The notes: generated by a model from the sequence alone, not told the origin. A stretch of DNA of 29,556 nt from JAFAGX01 sp035624085 (GCA_035624085.1 DASPSE010000241.1:1-29556); one strand, 5' to 3'. Counted from the first letter of the stretch, positions 1-8,608 are shown. Numbers and translations: made by a program.

Positions 1-1
1 C

Positions 2-760
2 TCACCTTCGCTGGATCGCGGTTTCCATCTGTTGTACGGTTTGGACTTCACTGCTGCGCAGCAGGTATTCAGGTCCTGGCAGCAGGAGCATCCGGACGAT
101 CCGCTCGGACCCGCTTCTGAGGCGGCGGGATTGCTTTTCTCCGAGTTCAATCGCCTGGGCGTGCTGGAAGAACAATTCTACAGAGACGACCGGGCATTTG
201 CAGCGCGCAAAAGTTTCACACCGGACCCCGCACTGCGCGCGCGTTTCGAGGCTGCGCTCGACTTGGCGGAAAAGCGAGCCCAAACGCGCTTGAACAGCCG
301 TCCCAATGACCCCGACGGGTTGTTTGCCATGGCGCTGGCCTCGGGCCTAAGGGCGGACTACGCGGCACTCATCGAGAAACGCAACCTGGCTTCCCTGCAC
401 TTCACCAAACAGGCGACCAGCTGGGCGAATCGGTTGCTGTCCACGGATCCTGAATACTACGACGCCCACCTGGCCACCGGTGTGAGCCAATACATTATCG
501 GCAGCATGGCGGCGCCAGTACGCTGGCTGGTGCGCCTAGGTGGCGTGTCCGGCGATAGGCAGGCGGGCATCCGTGAACTGCAGATTACGGCGGAGCATGG
601 ACGCTATCTTGCCCCGTTTGCCCGGATCCTGCTGGCGATTGCCTACGTTCGGGAAAAAGACCTCGCCCATGCGCGGCAGATTCTCGTCGCACTTCGCAAT
701 GACTTTCCGGAAAACAAGTTGTTCGCGCGGGAAATCGTCCGGCTTGACTCTCAGCCCTGA
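2..760 (+). CDS. Helical-repeat (TPR-like) hypothetical protein, 5' end outside window
   Basis: The reading frame is open from the left edge of the window to a TGA at 758-760. The first possible start inside is a TTG at 32, but the ten codons before it continue without a stop and read like protein, so the gene very probably begins upstream. The visible 242-252 residues are mostly helical. Segments such as 'TAAQQVFRSWQQEHPDDP' and 'KDLAHARQILVALRNDFP' have the spacing of TPR-like helix pairs, and a short hydrophobic stretch lies near 'YIIGSMAAPVRWLVRLGG'. No catalytic motif is visible and I do not recognise the family. The gene ends 163 bp before pstS, and the gap carries a Pho-box-like repeat, so it is probably a separate transcript. 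Confidence is high that this is coding and low on function. Confidence 0.75.
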   Translation, partial: SPSLDRGFHLLYGLDFTAAQQVFRSWQQEHPDDPLGPASEAAGLLFSEFNRLGVLEEQFYRDDRAFAARKSFTPDPALRARFEAALDLAEKRAQTRLNSRPNDPDGLFAMALASGLRADYAALIEKRNLASLHFTKQATSWANRLLSTDPEYYDAHLATGVSQYIIGSMAAPVRWLVRLGGVSGDRQAGIRELQITAEHGRYLAPFARILLAIAYVREKDLAHARQILVALRNDFPENKLFAREIVRLDSQP

Positions 761-848
761 TGATTGGGCCTCAGACTCGCCGGGGAAACATGCTTTTCTG
801 ACCGCTAAGTCCAATGCTATCCATGTGATTTATCAGAAATTCACCGTT

Positions 849-866
849 CTGTAACCAACCTGTAAC
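849..866 (+). promoter_or_regulatory. Pho-box-like direct repeat upstream of pstS
   Basis: The sequence CTGTAAC-CAAC-CTGTAAC is a perfect 7-bp direct repeat with a 4-bp spacer (11-bp period). That is the architecture of PhoB boxes, in which two winged-helix monomers bind head to tail (E. coli half-site CTGTCAT). It lies 57 bp before the pstS start and is the only such repeat in this gap. The geometry is seen directly; binding by a PhoB homologue is inferred. Confidence 0.75.
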
Positions 867-923
867 ATTCCCGACTTAGAAACTAAAAGTCAACCGCAAA
901 TCATACCCAGGAGGCATCATCGC

Positions 924-1925
924 GTGATACGCCGCATCGCGGTTTTGTGTCTGGCCTTGGCGCTCCCCGCCTTCGCGCAAACCACACTGAACGGAGCCGG
1001 CGCGACCTTCCCTTACCCGATGTACTCGAAGTGGTTCAGCGAGTACCACAAGCTTCATCCCGATATTGAAATCAATTATCAATCCATTGGCAGCGGCGGC
1101 GGCATTCGCCAGGTATTGGCGGGCACCGTGGACTTTGGCGCCAGCGATGGCCCCATGACCGACGAACAACTGGCCCAGGCCAAGGTCAAAATCCTGCATA
1201 TTCCTACGGTTCTGGGAGCGGTCGTTCCCGCCTACAACGTTTCAGGACTTTCCGGGGAGTTGCGCTTCTCTCCGCAGACGATTGCGGACATCTGTCTCGG
1301 CAAGATCAGCAACTGGAACGACAAGGCCATCGCGGCCGACAATCCCGGCATAAAACTTCCCGATCGCCCCATTATTGTCGTCCACCGCTCCGAGGGCAGC
1401 GGAACAAACTACATCTTCACCGACTACCTTTCCAAGGTCAGTCCAGAGTGGAAGCAGAGAGTGGGCAAAGGCGCATCGGTCAGCTGGCCGGTGGGACTTG
1501 GAGCCAAGGGAAACGAAGGAGTAGCCGGGATGATCCGGCAGATGGACGGCGCGTTCGGCTATGTGGAGCTGATTTACGCCGTGCAGAACAAGATTCCATA
1601 CGCCGCCGTGCGCAACCCCGCCGGCGCCTGGCTTAAGGCAAGCTTGGATGGCGCCACCGCGGCGGCGGCTTCGGTGAGGGACATGCCGGCGGACTTCCGC
1701 GTTTCCATTACCAATGCCCCCGGTCAGGACGCTTATCCCATCTCCAGTTTTACCTGGCTGCTGATCCCGGTGCAGGCAAAAGATCAAGCCAAAGGAAAAA
1801 TTCTGGTCGATTTTCTCCATTGGATGTTGGATAGCGGAGAAAAAATGACGGCGCAGCTGGACTATGCGCCGTTGCCGGAAAATGTGTCCAAAAAAGTGGC
1901 AGAGGCCATCAAGCAGTTTCGTTAG
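924..1925 (+). CDS. pstS: Periplasmic phosphate-binding protein PstS
   Basis: This is the substrate-binding subunit of the high-affinity phosphate ABC importer. It captures orthophosphate in the periplasm and delivers it to PstCA. The 333-residue product has a signal peptide (residues 1-18, ending AFA before Gln19) with no lipobox, so it should be a soluble periplasmic protein. Family landmarks are 'LNGAGATFPYPMYSKWF' after the cleavage site, the loop 'GSGGGIRQVLAGTVDFGASD', and 'HRSEGSGTNYIFTDYLS', which carry phosphate-contacting Ser, Asp, Arg and Thr residues in known PstS proteins. The start is GTG at 924, 9 bp after an AGGAGG at 909-914. The gene is followed by a porin gene 63 bp downstream and is separated by about 7.7 kb from pstCAB-phoU, which has its own Pho-like box. 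Phosphate-starvation induction is likely from the upstream repeat. Confidence 0.95.
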   Translation: MIRRIAVLCLALALPAFAQTTLNGAGATFPYPMYSKWFSEYHKLHPDIEINYQSIGSGGGIRQVLAGTVDFGASDGPMTDEQLAQAKVKILHIPTVLGAVVPAYNVSGLSGELRFSPQTIADICLGKISNWNDKAIAADNPGIKLPDRPIIVVHRSEGSGTNYIFTDYLSKVSPEWKQRVGKGASVSWPVGLGAKGNEGVAGMIRQMDGAFGYVELIYAVQNKIPYAAVRNPAGAWLKASLDGATAAAASVRDMPADFRVSITNAPGQDAYPISSFTWLLIPVQAKDQAKGKILVDFLHWMLDSGEKMTAQLDYAPLPENVSKKVAEAIKQFR

Positions 1926-1958
1926 TCATTCCTGATTTCCAGTTGGCATTCACAAGCG

Positions 1959-1976
1959 GCCTCGAGTGAGCGAGGC
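1959..1976 (+). other. Small hairpin between pstS and the porin gene
   Basis: GCCTCG and CGAGGC form a 6-bp stem with a 6-nt loop. No T-run follows, so it is not a convincing terminator. It stands 12 bp before the downstream start codon and could protect the pstS message end or tune porin translation. This is inference from structure only. Confidence 0.35.
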
Positions 1977-1988
1977 AAAGGAGCATAA

Positions 1989-3908
1989 ATGAAGCCCGTT
2001 CTCAGGTGGTGCGTAGTGGTGTTTTTCGCCGCAAGCTCGTTAGCGCAGACCTCGACGACAACAACTGCAAAGAAGAAGTCGACAACTGCGGCAGCGGTTA
2101 CGGCCAGGGACGTGCAGGAACTGAAAGACGCCCTGGCAGCACAACAACAACAAATTCAACAACTCAAAGAGGAAATGCGCCGGCGGGACGCGGCTCTGCA
2201 GCGGGCGCAGGAACAGATGCAGCAGGCCCAGGCCGCGGCTTCGGAAGCCCAAGCCAAGGCGGATCAGGCTGCTGCGCAAGCCAGCCAACAGCAACAAGCC
2301 GTTTCTGATCTAAAGACTGACGTCTCGGATATCAAGCAGAACGCCACTAACGCCGCGCTCAGCTTGCAGGAGACGCAGAAGAATATTCGCTCCAGCCTGG
2401 AAAATCCCATCGCCATCCATTACAAGGGCATCACCATTACACCGGGAGGCTTCCTGGCGGCAGAAACTGTGTGGCGCCAGCATGCGTTGGGAGCAGACAT
2501 CAACACTCCTTTCAACAGCATTCCGTTCGACGGAGCCACAGCTGCCCACATGTCGGAGTTCTTCGGCTCCGGGCGTCAGTCTCGCATTTCGATGCTGGCG
2601 GAAGGCAAGCTCAGCAGCACCAAGTTGACCGGGTATGTGGAAGCCGACTTCCTCTCGTCGGGTACCAACTCTAATAACAACGAAAGCAACAGTTATTCAC
2701 TTCGCCAGCGGCAAGCCTGGGGTCAGGCGGCTCTCAATGACGGCTGGAGCTTCACCGGTGGCCAGATGTGGAGCCTGGTCACCGAAACGAAAACAGGTCT
2801 GGACAACCGCAGCGAGGCCCTGCCGATGACCATTGACCCTCAATATAACGTCGGCTTCAGTTGGGCGCGACAATACGGATTCCGGGTCACCAAGAATTTC
2901 AACAACAAATACTGGTTCGGATTTTCGGTCGAAGATCCCTCGACCACGACCTCCGGTATCCACCTCGCCTCTGGGCAGAACAACTTCATTATTGGCTCAC
3001 AAGGATCGAGTTCCGGGCTTTACAATGGCACGGCGAACTACTCGTTTAATGCCACGCCCGACTTTATCGCGAAGCTTGCCTTCCAGCCGGGCTGGGGGCA
3101 CTACGAAATTTTCACTCTCGTGAGTGACTTTCGCGACCGGATCTTCCCCTGCGGTGGGTTGATTTCGGCCACCAACGGAGTGCTGCCCCCCAAGACGACA
3201 TGCGACGGCGCCACATTCCCCAATGCGAACGGTGCTTTCAACAATGGCGGATTAGGCAAAGGCGTGGGCGCCAACATCCGAGGAACTTTGGCACAGCATG
3301 TAGATGTCGGACTTCACTTCCTTGGTGGCGAGGGCATTGGCCGCTACGGTTCGGCGCAGTTGCCCGACGTCGTTGTCCGTCCGGATGGCGTTCTGGTGCC
3401 GGTCCGTAACTACCAGGCACTGGGCACCCTGGAATGGCACTCGAAGCGACTGGATGTGTATGCCAATGTAGGCGGCGAATACGAGTCCCGCGTCGCATAC
3501 GATGTCGGCGGCAAGGGCGCCGGTTACGGCTCACCCTTGTTAACCAACGCCGGTTGCAACCTGGAGAGTCCGCCGACTTCGACGGTGATCAACGTGGATA
3601 CGCCAGTGTCCAGTACCAGCCCCACTCCCATTAACAGTGGGACAGTGCCCAACCCCGGCAGTTTGGGCACACCGCTGACTGGCGGCTTCAACCCCGCCGG
3701 CCCGGCGAACTGCGCTGGGGATACTCGAGCTATCTACGAGGGCACGCTCGGATTCTGGTATCGCCTGTACAGTGGCGACAAGGGGCGAATCCAGTGGGGG
3801 CCGCAGTACTCTTATTTGAACCGCAGCACCTGGGCGGCAACGAAGGGCAACAGTCCCGCTGCGACCGAGAACATGTTCCTCACCTCTTTCCGCTACTATC
3901 TGCCCTAA
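1989..3908 (+). CDS. Outer-membrane porin with N-terminal coiled coil (phosphate locus)
   Basis: The 639-residue product is a probable outer-membrane beta-barrel. It has a signal peptide (residues 1-19, ending SSLA), then a Thr/Lys/Ala-rich stretch. A Gln/Ala-rich coiled coil follows at roughly 40-130, with heptad-like text such as 'ELKDALAAQQQQIQQLKEEM', as in porins anchored to the cell wall. From about residue 140 onward, alternating polar/hydrophobic strands rich in Gly, Asn and aromatics continue to a C-terminal 'FRYYLP' with the terminal aromatic pattern of barrel proteins. It is 63 bp behind pstS, with no terminator between them and a strong one behind it, so the two probably form a unit. 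That suggests a channel for phosphate or another anion, like OprP/OprO in role; the substrate is not provable here. The ATG at 1989 follows an AAGGAG at 1978-1983. Confidence 0.85.
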   Translation: MKPVLRWCVVVFFAASSLAQTSTTTTAKKKSTTAAAVTARDVQELKDALAAQQQQIQQLKEEMRRRDAALQRAQEQMQQAQAAASEAQAKADQAAAQASQQQQAVSDLKTDVSDIKQNATNAALSLQETQKNIRSSLENPIAIHYKGITITPGGFLAAETVWRQHALGADINTPFNSIPFDGATAAHMSEFFGSGRQSRISMLAEGKLSSTKLTGYVEADFLSSGTNSNNNESNSYSLRQRQAWGQAALNDGWSFTGGQMWSLVTETKTGLDNRSEALPMTIDPQYNVGFSWARQYGFRVTKNFNNKYWFGFSVEDPSTTTSGIHLASGQNNFIIGSQGSSSGLYNGTANYSFNATPDFIAKLAFQPGWGHYEIFTLVSDFRDRIFPCGGLISATNGVLPPKTTCDGATFPNANGAFNNGGLGKGVGANIRGTLAQHVDVGLHFLGGEGIGRYGSAQLPDVVVRPDGVLVPVRNYQALGTLEWHSKRLDVYANVGGEYESRVAYDVGGKGAGYGSPLLTNAGCNLESPPTSTVINVDTPVSSTSPTPINSGTVPNPGSLGTPLTGGFNPAGPANCAGDTRAIYEGTLGFWYRLYSGDKGRIQWGPQYSYLNRSTWAATKGNSPAATENMFLTSFRYYLP

Positions 3909-3927
3909 CCGGCGCTGTGATTTAGCA

Positions 3928-3956
3928 GGGCGCCAGCGCACAGCTGGCGCCCTTTT
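3928..3956 (+). terminator. Intrinsic terminator after the pstS-porin unit
   Basis: A perfect 10-bp GC-rich stem (GGGCGCCAGC with GCTGGCGCCC, 3928-3937 and 3943-3952) with a 5-nt loop is followed directly by TTTT. It lies 20 bp after the porin stop codon and is a textbook rho-independent terminator on the plus strand. Confidence 0.9.
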
Positions 3957-4009
3957 CTCGTGCCATATGCCGAGTTACCCATGGTTCCACGGTGCGGAGA
4001 TCGATGCTT

Positions 4010-4151
4010 TATACTGATAGCAGTGCCGGCACGGAATTGGCATCGCTAGGCACAAAGTTGTAAGGCTCGAAGACAAGAATCCGCAACTGCTCCCGCCGAC
4101 AGATCGGTATGGCGGGAAATCGTTTACACCTGGGTTGGTCCCGCGTAACTT
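4010..4151 (+). promoter_or_regulatory. Possible ppk promoter and leader
   Basis: TATACT at 4010-4015 is close to a -10 hexamer, but no good -35 stands at the right distance. If used, it gives a leader of roughly 130 nt containing a 6-bp stem (CCCGCC 4092-4097, GGCGGG 4111-4116). I see no 11-bp phased Pho-like repeat here and no clear ribosome binding site before the ppk ATG. Low-confidence call. Confidence 0.3.
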
Positions 4152-6299
4152 ATGGCTCGCGTTTCAGTCGAACACTCGGCTCACTACATCAATCGCGAAC
4201 TATCCTGGCTGGCTTTCAATCGGCGTGTACTGGAGGAAGCTCTGGACACGAACAATCCGCCGTTGGAGCGGGTCAAGTTCCTTTCCATCACCGCAAGCAA
4301 CCTGGACGAATTTTTCGAGGTGCGGGTTGCCGGCTTGGTGCAGCAGATCGAAGACGGCTACACCGAAGCGGGTCCGGATGGGCTTACTCTTTTGCAGGAA
4401 CGGGACGCGGTTGCGCGCGAGACTCGCGAATTCGTTGACGACCAATACCGCTGCTGGAATGAGCAACTGCGGCCGCTGCTCGCCGAGAATGGCATCCGCG
4501 TGCTGGGTTTGCATGAACTGGACTCGCGAGCCCGTGAATTTGTAGCCGAGTACAGCGAACGCGAGCTCGATCTTCTGCTCACCCCGGTTACCGTGGATCC
4601 GGCCCATCCCTTTCCGCGGGTGATCAACAAAGCTCTCTGTGTGGCATTCTTGCTGCGCCGCCGCCGTCGTTCTTCCATGACCTACACCGGCGTGGTGACG
4701 GTGCCGCGGGCTTTGCCGCGGCTGGTTCGTCTCCCCTCCGAAGGCACGGTCGACTTTATTTTTCTCGCCGATCTCGTCGCGCACCACGCCTCGCGCATGT
4801 ACCACGGATATGACATCGTCTCCTCCGCCCCTTTTCGCGTCACTCGCAACAGTAATCTTTATCTGGCGGAAGAAGAGTCGCGGAACCTGCTGGAGTCAGT
4901 GCGCACCGAGCTGCACAACCGCCGGAAGGGCGACGCGGTTCGCCTGGAGATTGAATCCGATGCTGACCCGGATATCATCGAGCGCCTGCGCAGCAATTTT
5001 GAGCTGGAGCCGTGGCAGGTCTTTTCCGTGAACGGTCCGGTGAATCTGTCGCGCCTGTTTAACGTTTACGACCAGACGGAGCGGCCGGATCTCAAGTTTA
5101 AGCCGTTCATCCCGCGTGAGCTTCGTCTGACAGCCAAGTCGCAAGATCTTTTTGAAGAACTCCGCCGGCACGACGTTCTCCTGCATCATCCCTACGATTC
5201 CTTTGACGCCGTGGTTTCCTTTATCGAATCGGCGGCCGAAGACCCAAGAGTGCTCTCGATGAAGCAAACCCTCTACCGCACCAGCGAGCATTCGCTGATC
5301 GTGCCCGCGCTGATGTCGGCGGCCGCGAAGAAAGAAGTCACCGCGGTCGTGGAGCTGAAGGCGCGTTTCGATGAGGCCTCCAACATACGCTGGGCGCGTG
5401 ATCTGGAGGACGCCGGGGTGCAGGTGTTCCACGGATTGGTCGGGTTGAAAACTCACTGCAAGCTGTCTCTGCTGGTGCGGCAAGATCCCGATGGAGTCAT
5501 GCGCCGATACGCTCACCTCGGCACGGGAAACTACAACACCACCACCGCGCGCATTTACACCGATTTGAGCCTGCTTACCGCCGATCCCGCAATCACCAGC
5601 GCAGCTCACGACGTTTTCAGCTTTCTCACAGCCTACGCAGAACACCCTAATTACGATCCCCTGCTGGTTGCGCCCTTGAATCTGGCCGAGCACGTTCTGG
5701 CATTGATCGCTCGCGAGGCCGAGCACGCGCGACACGGGCGCCCCGCCCACATCATTGCCAAGATGAACGCCCTGCTGGATAAAAACGTCGTAACGGCTCT
5801 ATATGCAGCCTCGCAGGCTGGGGTGAAGATTGATCTGATCGTCCGTGGAATTTGCGCCCTCCGTCCCGGTGTACGCGGCGTGAGCGATCACATTACGGTG
5901 CGCAGCATTGTGGGCCGGTTTTTGGAACACAGCCGCATCTATTATTTCTCTAACGGAGGCGAAGAGGAAGTCTACCTGGGCAGCGCCGATTGGATGCCGC
6001 GAAATCTTTACGAGCGTGTCGAAGTCCTCTTTCCCATCAAAGACGAGCTGCTTCGCGAGCGTGTGCGGCACGAGATTCTGGAATCCTATCTGGCGGATAA
6101 TCTTAAGTCACGCATTCTGCAAAAAGACGGAAACTACGTCCGCACATGGCGGGCTCAGGGCCGGCGAAAACCTCCTTCCGCGGGATTCAATGCGCAAGAG
6201 TTTCTAATTTCCTTGGCGGAAGGGAAGGCAACTCTGGAATCGGTCCCCGCAGCTCCAGAGCCGCGAACCAGAAGAATGCTCATCGGAAAGGAACGGTAA
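4152..6299 (+). CDS. ppk: Polyphosphate kinase 1
   Basis: PPK1 makes inorganic polyphosphate from the gamma phosphate of ATP and can run in reverse, through a phosphohistidine enzyme intermediate. The 715-residue length matches the family. Domains run in the expected order: an N-terminal helical domain opening 'YINRELSWLAFNRRVLEEA' (residues 12-30), a head domain, then two phospholipase-D-like catalytic domains. His435 in 'LKTHCKLSLL' coincides with the phosphorylated His435 of the E. coli enzyme, and His593 in 'LEHSRIYYFSN' matches E. coli His592. The tail 'DGNYVRTWRAQG' is also typical of the family. The ATG start gives the canonical N-terminus, although no clear Shine-Dalgarno is present. 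sixA follows 6 bp later, so the two are cotranscribed. The position beside pstS, ppx and pst genes fits a phosphate storage role. Confidence 0.97.
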   Translation: MARVSVEHSAHYINRELSWLAFNRRVLEEALDTNNPPLERVKFLSITASNLDEFFEVRVAGLVQQIEDGYTEAGPDGLTLLQERDAVARETREFVDDQYRCWNEQLRPLLAENGIRVLGLHELDSRAREFVAEYSERELDLLLTPVTVDPAHPFPRVINKALCVAFLLRRRRRSSMTYTGVVTVPRALPRLVRLPSEGTVDFIFLADLVAHHASRMYHGYDIVSSAPFRVTRNSNLYLAEEESRNLLESVRTELHNRRKGDAVRLEIESDADPDIIERLRSNFELEPWQVFSVNGPVNLSRLFNVYDQTERPDLKFKPFIPRELRLTAKSQDLFEELRRHDVLLHHPYDSFDAVVSFIESAAEDPRVLSMKQTLYRTSEHSLIVPALMSAAAKKEVTAVVELKARFDEASNIRWARDLEDAGVQVFHGLVGLKTHCKLSLLVRQDPDGVMRRYAHLGTGNYNTTTARIYTDLSLLTADPAITSAAHDVFSFLTAYAEHPNYDPLLVAPLNLAEHVLALIAREAEHARHGRPAHIIAKMNALLDKNVVTALYAASQAGVKIDLIVRGICALRPGVRGVSDHITVRSIVGRFLEHSRIYYFSNGGEEEVYLGSADWMPRNLYERVEVLFPIKDELLRERVRHEILESYLADNLKSRILQKDGNYVRTWRAQGRRKPPSAGFNAQEFLISLAEGKATLESVPAAPEPRTRRMLIGKER

Positions 6300-6305
6300 G
6301 CGGTC

Positions 6306-6839
6306 ATGATAATTTACTTCCTTCGTCACGCCAGCGCCGGTCAGCATTTGATCAATCCGAAGAAGGACGAAAAGCGTCCGCTGGACAAAGATGGCATTGA
6401 GCAGTGCGGGATTGTCGGGCGTGCGTTGACAGCGCTGGACGTTCAGGTAGATGCAATCGTTTCCAGTCCGTTGAAGCGCGCTGCGCAAACCGCGTCACTC
6501 GTGGGCAACGAACTCAGCTACGAAGGCAAACTTCAGCTCGATGTCGCGCTGGGGCCCAGCGCGACGTTTGCCGACTTTCGCCGCATGCTGGAGAAATATG
6601 CCAACCAGGAAGCCATTATGGTAGTCGGCCACAACCCTAACCTGAGCGAGTTCCTGGGACGCATCGTCAGCGAAGCCGGTTGTGAAGCCGGTGTCGACCT
6701 GAGAAAAGGTGCGGTGGCCAAAGTGGACATGGGGCGGAATTCCGCGACCCTTAACTGGTGCTTAACTCCCAAAGTCCTGCGCGCTCTCTACGCAGCGGCA
6801 GCCGCGGAGAGTTCGCGCCCGAAGACCTCACGAAAATAG
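6306..6839 (+). CDS. sixA: SixA-type phosphohistidine phosphatase
   Basis: A histidine-phosphatase (phosphoglycerate mutase-like) fold protein of 177 residues, slightly longer than E. coli SixA (161). The RHA catalytic signature is at the very N-terminus ('IIYFLRHASAG', His8), and the second active-site histidine is His109 in 'VVGHNPNLSEFL'. 'SSPLKRAAQTASLV' is the conserved segment that shapes the phosphate pocket. SixA enzymes remove phosphate from phosphohistidine in proteins. Here the gene is 6 bp behind ppk, whose product works through phosphohistidine, so a link to polyphosphate metabolism is plausible but unproven. The 3' end overlaps the convergent ppx gene by 52 bp. The C-terminal 20 residues (Ala/Ser/Arg/Lys-rich) lie in that overlap and may be dispensable. 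Confidence 0.9.
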   Translation: MIIYFLRHASAGQHLINPKKDEKRPLDKDGIEQCGIVGRALTALDVQVDAIVSSPLKRAAQTASLVGNELSYEGKLQLDVALGPSATFADFRRMLEKYANQEAIMVVGHNPNLSEFLGRIVSEAGCEAGVDLRKGAVAKVDMGRNSATLNWCLTPKVLRALYAAAAAESSRPKTSRK

Positions 6840-8320
6840 TTCTCCTCCTTTTCGACCGCCCAGAGTTCCAGGACCACGGTGCTTCTCGGCTTGGTAATCA
6901 GCGTCAACTTTACCGTGCCGTCATGAGGATGGACCCGCAACCCCCGGATGGCGTCGCTGCGGCTCAGGTTGAGCGCGCGCGCCAGACGCAGCAGCAGCGA
7001 CGCTTTCGCCACATATTCTTGATCCGCGCTGGGCAGTACTTTTATGGGTCCATCACCGGCAGTTGGCCGCGACTTGCCCAAGTACCGGGCGATGGCGGCG
7101 ATGATTCTTCTTTGCTCGGGTGTATAGCCAAGAATTTCTGAGTGACAAATGATGTAATAGGCATGGCGATGCCGGCCGTTGCGGTTAACGTAATCGCCGA
7201 CTTCGTACAACATGGCAGCCGCTGAGAGCCATTCGGCATACTCCGGCGGCAGCCCGTGAACCGATCGCATCGCTGAAAAAAGATGCATCGCAGACTCGCG
7301 CACCTTCAGGGCGTGATCCCTGTCAATGCCATAATGTTCGACTGCGTTAAGCAGTGAATCCCAGCGTTCAGACTCGATTTGCCTTCCCGAGCGCGTGCTG
7401 CGGTCATATTCCGCCGCCATTTGCGCCAGCAGACCGTCGCGCAATCCTAAAGGAGAATAGCGGAATCCCGCTAACTGGCAGCGTTCCAGAAGCGTTGCGT
7501 AAACAGCAGCGCCCGGCACGATGATCTCCGCCCGCCGAGGCCCAACTCCCGACAGTTTTCTGCGTCCTTCCAGCGGCAAACGCGCCAGCAGTTTGGCAAT
7601 GCGCTGCATCTGGGTGCGGGAGACGGCCTTCGCCCGCGCCCCTTTCGTTTTGTAGAGCCCATGACAGACAGCCGCCAGGGATTCTGCGGTGCCGGACGTC
7701 GCAATCACGACTTTTGGCCGGGCTCGCTTGATCCGGTCGGCGGTGCGGTCGATCTCGCGCGTGACGAAGCCGCGCATCTGGCGCAGTTCCGCCTTGCGCG
7801 GCGGATCGTGATGGAGAAATTCATTGGTCAGCCGGACTGCGCCCAGTGGCAAACTGATAGTGCTGCGAATGTGCCACCCGCCCGAAATGGTAAGTTCGCA
7901 ACTCCCGCCGCCCAGGTCCATCATCAACACCGGCGACGCGTTCACTCGCAGCGTGGATGTCAATCCCAAGTGGATCAGGCGGGCCTCTTCCAGACCGGAG
8001 ATGATCTCCACGTTCCATCCAGTCGAGGAGTGGACCCACTCCAGGAACGCGTGTGAATTGCGCGCGTCGCGCAGGGCGCTGGTGGCGACGACGCGGACCG
8101 AATCCACGCCTACGTTCTGCACAGCACGATGAAAGCGCCGCAGAACCTTCACCGTGTTGGCAATCGCATCCGGCGAAAGAAAACCGCTGCGGAACACCGA
8201 CTCGCCCAGGCGGGTGACCTCGCGGTCTTCTAGAATTTCAACGAGGCGATGCCGGGTGAGCCGGGCAATCTTCAGGCGCACCGAATTCGATCCAATATCG
8301 ACCGCGGCAAAGGTCGGCAT
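6788..8320 (-). CDS. ppx: Ppx/GppA family phosphatase (exopolyphosphatase)
   Basis: A 510-residue member of the Ppx/GppA family, which hydrolyses polyphosphate from its ends, or pppGpp, in the cytoplasm. The actin-like ATPase fold is marked by 'AAVDIGSNSVRLKIARL' at the N-terminus, 'SGLEEARLIHLG', the phosphate-binding 'MMDLGGGSCELTISGG' and 'ATSGTAESLAAV'. From about residue 310 the C-terminal half is an HD-type helical domain ('AMHLFSAMRSVHGL', then 'YEVGDYVNRNGRHRHAYYII' and 'HSEILGYTPEQRR'), as in longer Ppx/GppA proteins. Sequence alone cannot separate exopolyphosphatase from pppGpp phosphatase. The neighbourhood of ppk, CHAD and pst genes favours polyphosphate. It converges on and overlaps sixA by 52 bp. 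The start ATG at 8320 gives the canonical N-terminus; no Shine-Dalgarno is obvious. Confidence 0.93.
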   Translation of the reverse strand: MPTFAAVDIGSNSVRLKIARLTRHRLVEILEDREVTRLGESVFRSGFLSPDAIANTVKVLRRFHRAVQNVGVDSVRVVATSALRDARNSHAFLEWVHSSTGWNVEIISGLEEARLIHLGLTSTLRVNASPVLMMDLGGGSCELTISGGWHIRSTISLPLGAVRLTNEFLHHDPPRKAELRQMRGFVTREIDRTADRIKRARPKVVIATSGTAESLAAVCHGLYKTKGARAKAVSRTQMQRIAKLLARLPLEGRRKLSGVGPRRAEIIVPGAAVYATLLERCQLAGFRYSPLGLRDGLLAQMAAEYDRSTRSGRQIESERWDSLLNAVEHYGIDRDHALKVRESAMHLFSAMRSVHGLPPEYAEWLSAAAMLYEVGDYVNRNGRHRHAYYIICHSEILGYTPEQRRIIAAIARYLGKSRPTAGDGPIKVLPSADQEYVAKASLLLRLARALNLSRSDAIRGLRVHPHDGTVKLTLITKPRSTVVLELWAVEKEENYFREVFGRELSAAAAA

Positions 8321-8608
8321 GGCGAGATAGCGTAGTTTACCCCTAACAGGGAGGAGTCCAGAAGGATATCCGACCCGCTGTAGGTCAGTCGAATTTTACA
8401 GGCGGTCGCCGAAAGAAAGTGCGGCGTCCAGGAACAAGATGCTCAAAACGAAGGCCAGGCCCAAGGAGCAATTCTTTGAGGCTGGGGCGAGCAGAGTCCT
8501 GTAGCCGCTGACTGCTCAGATTTTCGGCATTCTCCCGACCATGATTGCGAGGATGATCTCTGGGTTTACCCAAGGCCGCCGTCCATAACGAACATTCTAA
8601 CTCGCAGT
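8321..8608. other. Gap between ppx and the CHAD gene
   Basis: This 288-bp stretch holds no convincing gene. A 62-codon minus-strand frame at 8385-8573 has no supporting start signal or family resemblance. I see no terminator with a T-run and no phased repeat. It must contain any separate ppx promoter, but I cannot pick one out. Confidence 0.5.

Noticed and set aside
8385..8573. 62-codon minus-strand frame between ppx and the CHAD gene.
   Set aside because: No ribosome binding site, Arg/Pro-rich composition typical of a GC-rich chance frame, and no recognisable family.
8588..8599. ACGAACATTCTA downstream of the CHAD gene is identical to part of the operator at 22685-22696.
   Set aside because: Only one half-site is present; the position 11 bp on does not match, so it lacks the phased-repeat geometry. 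Probably coincidence.
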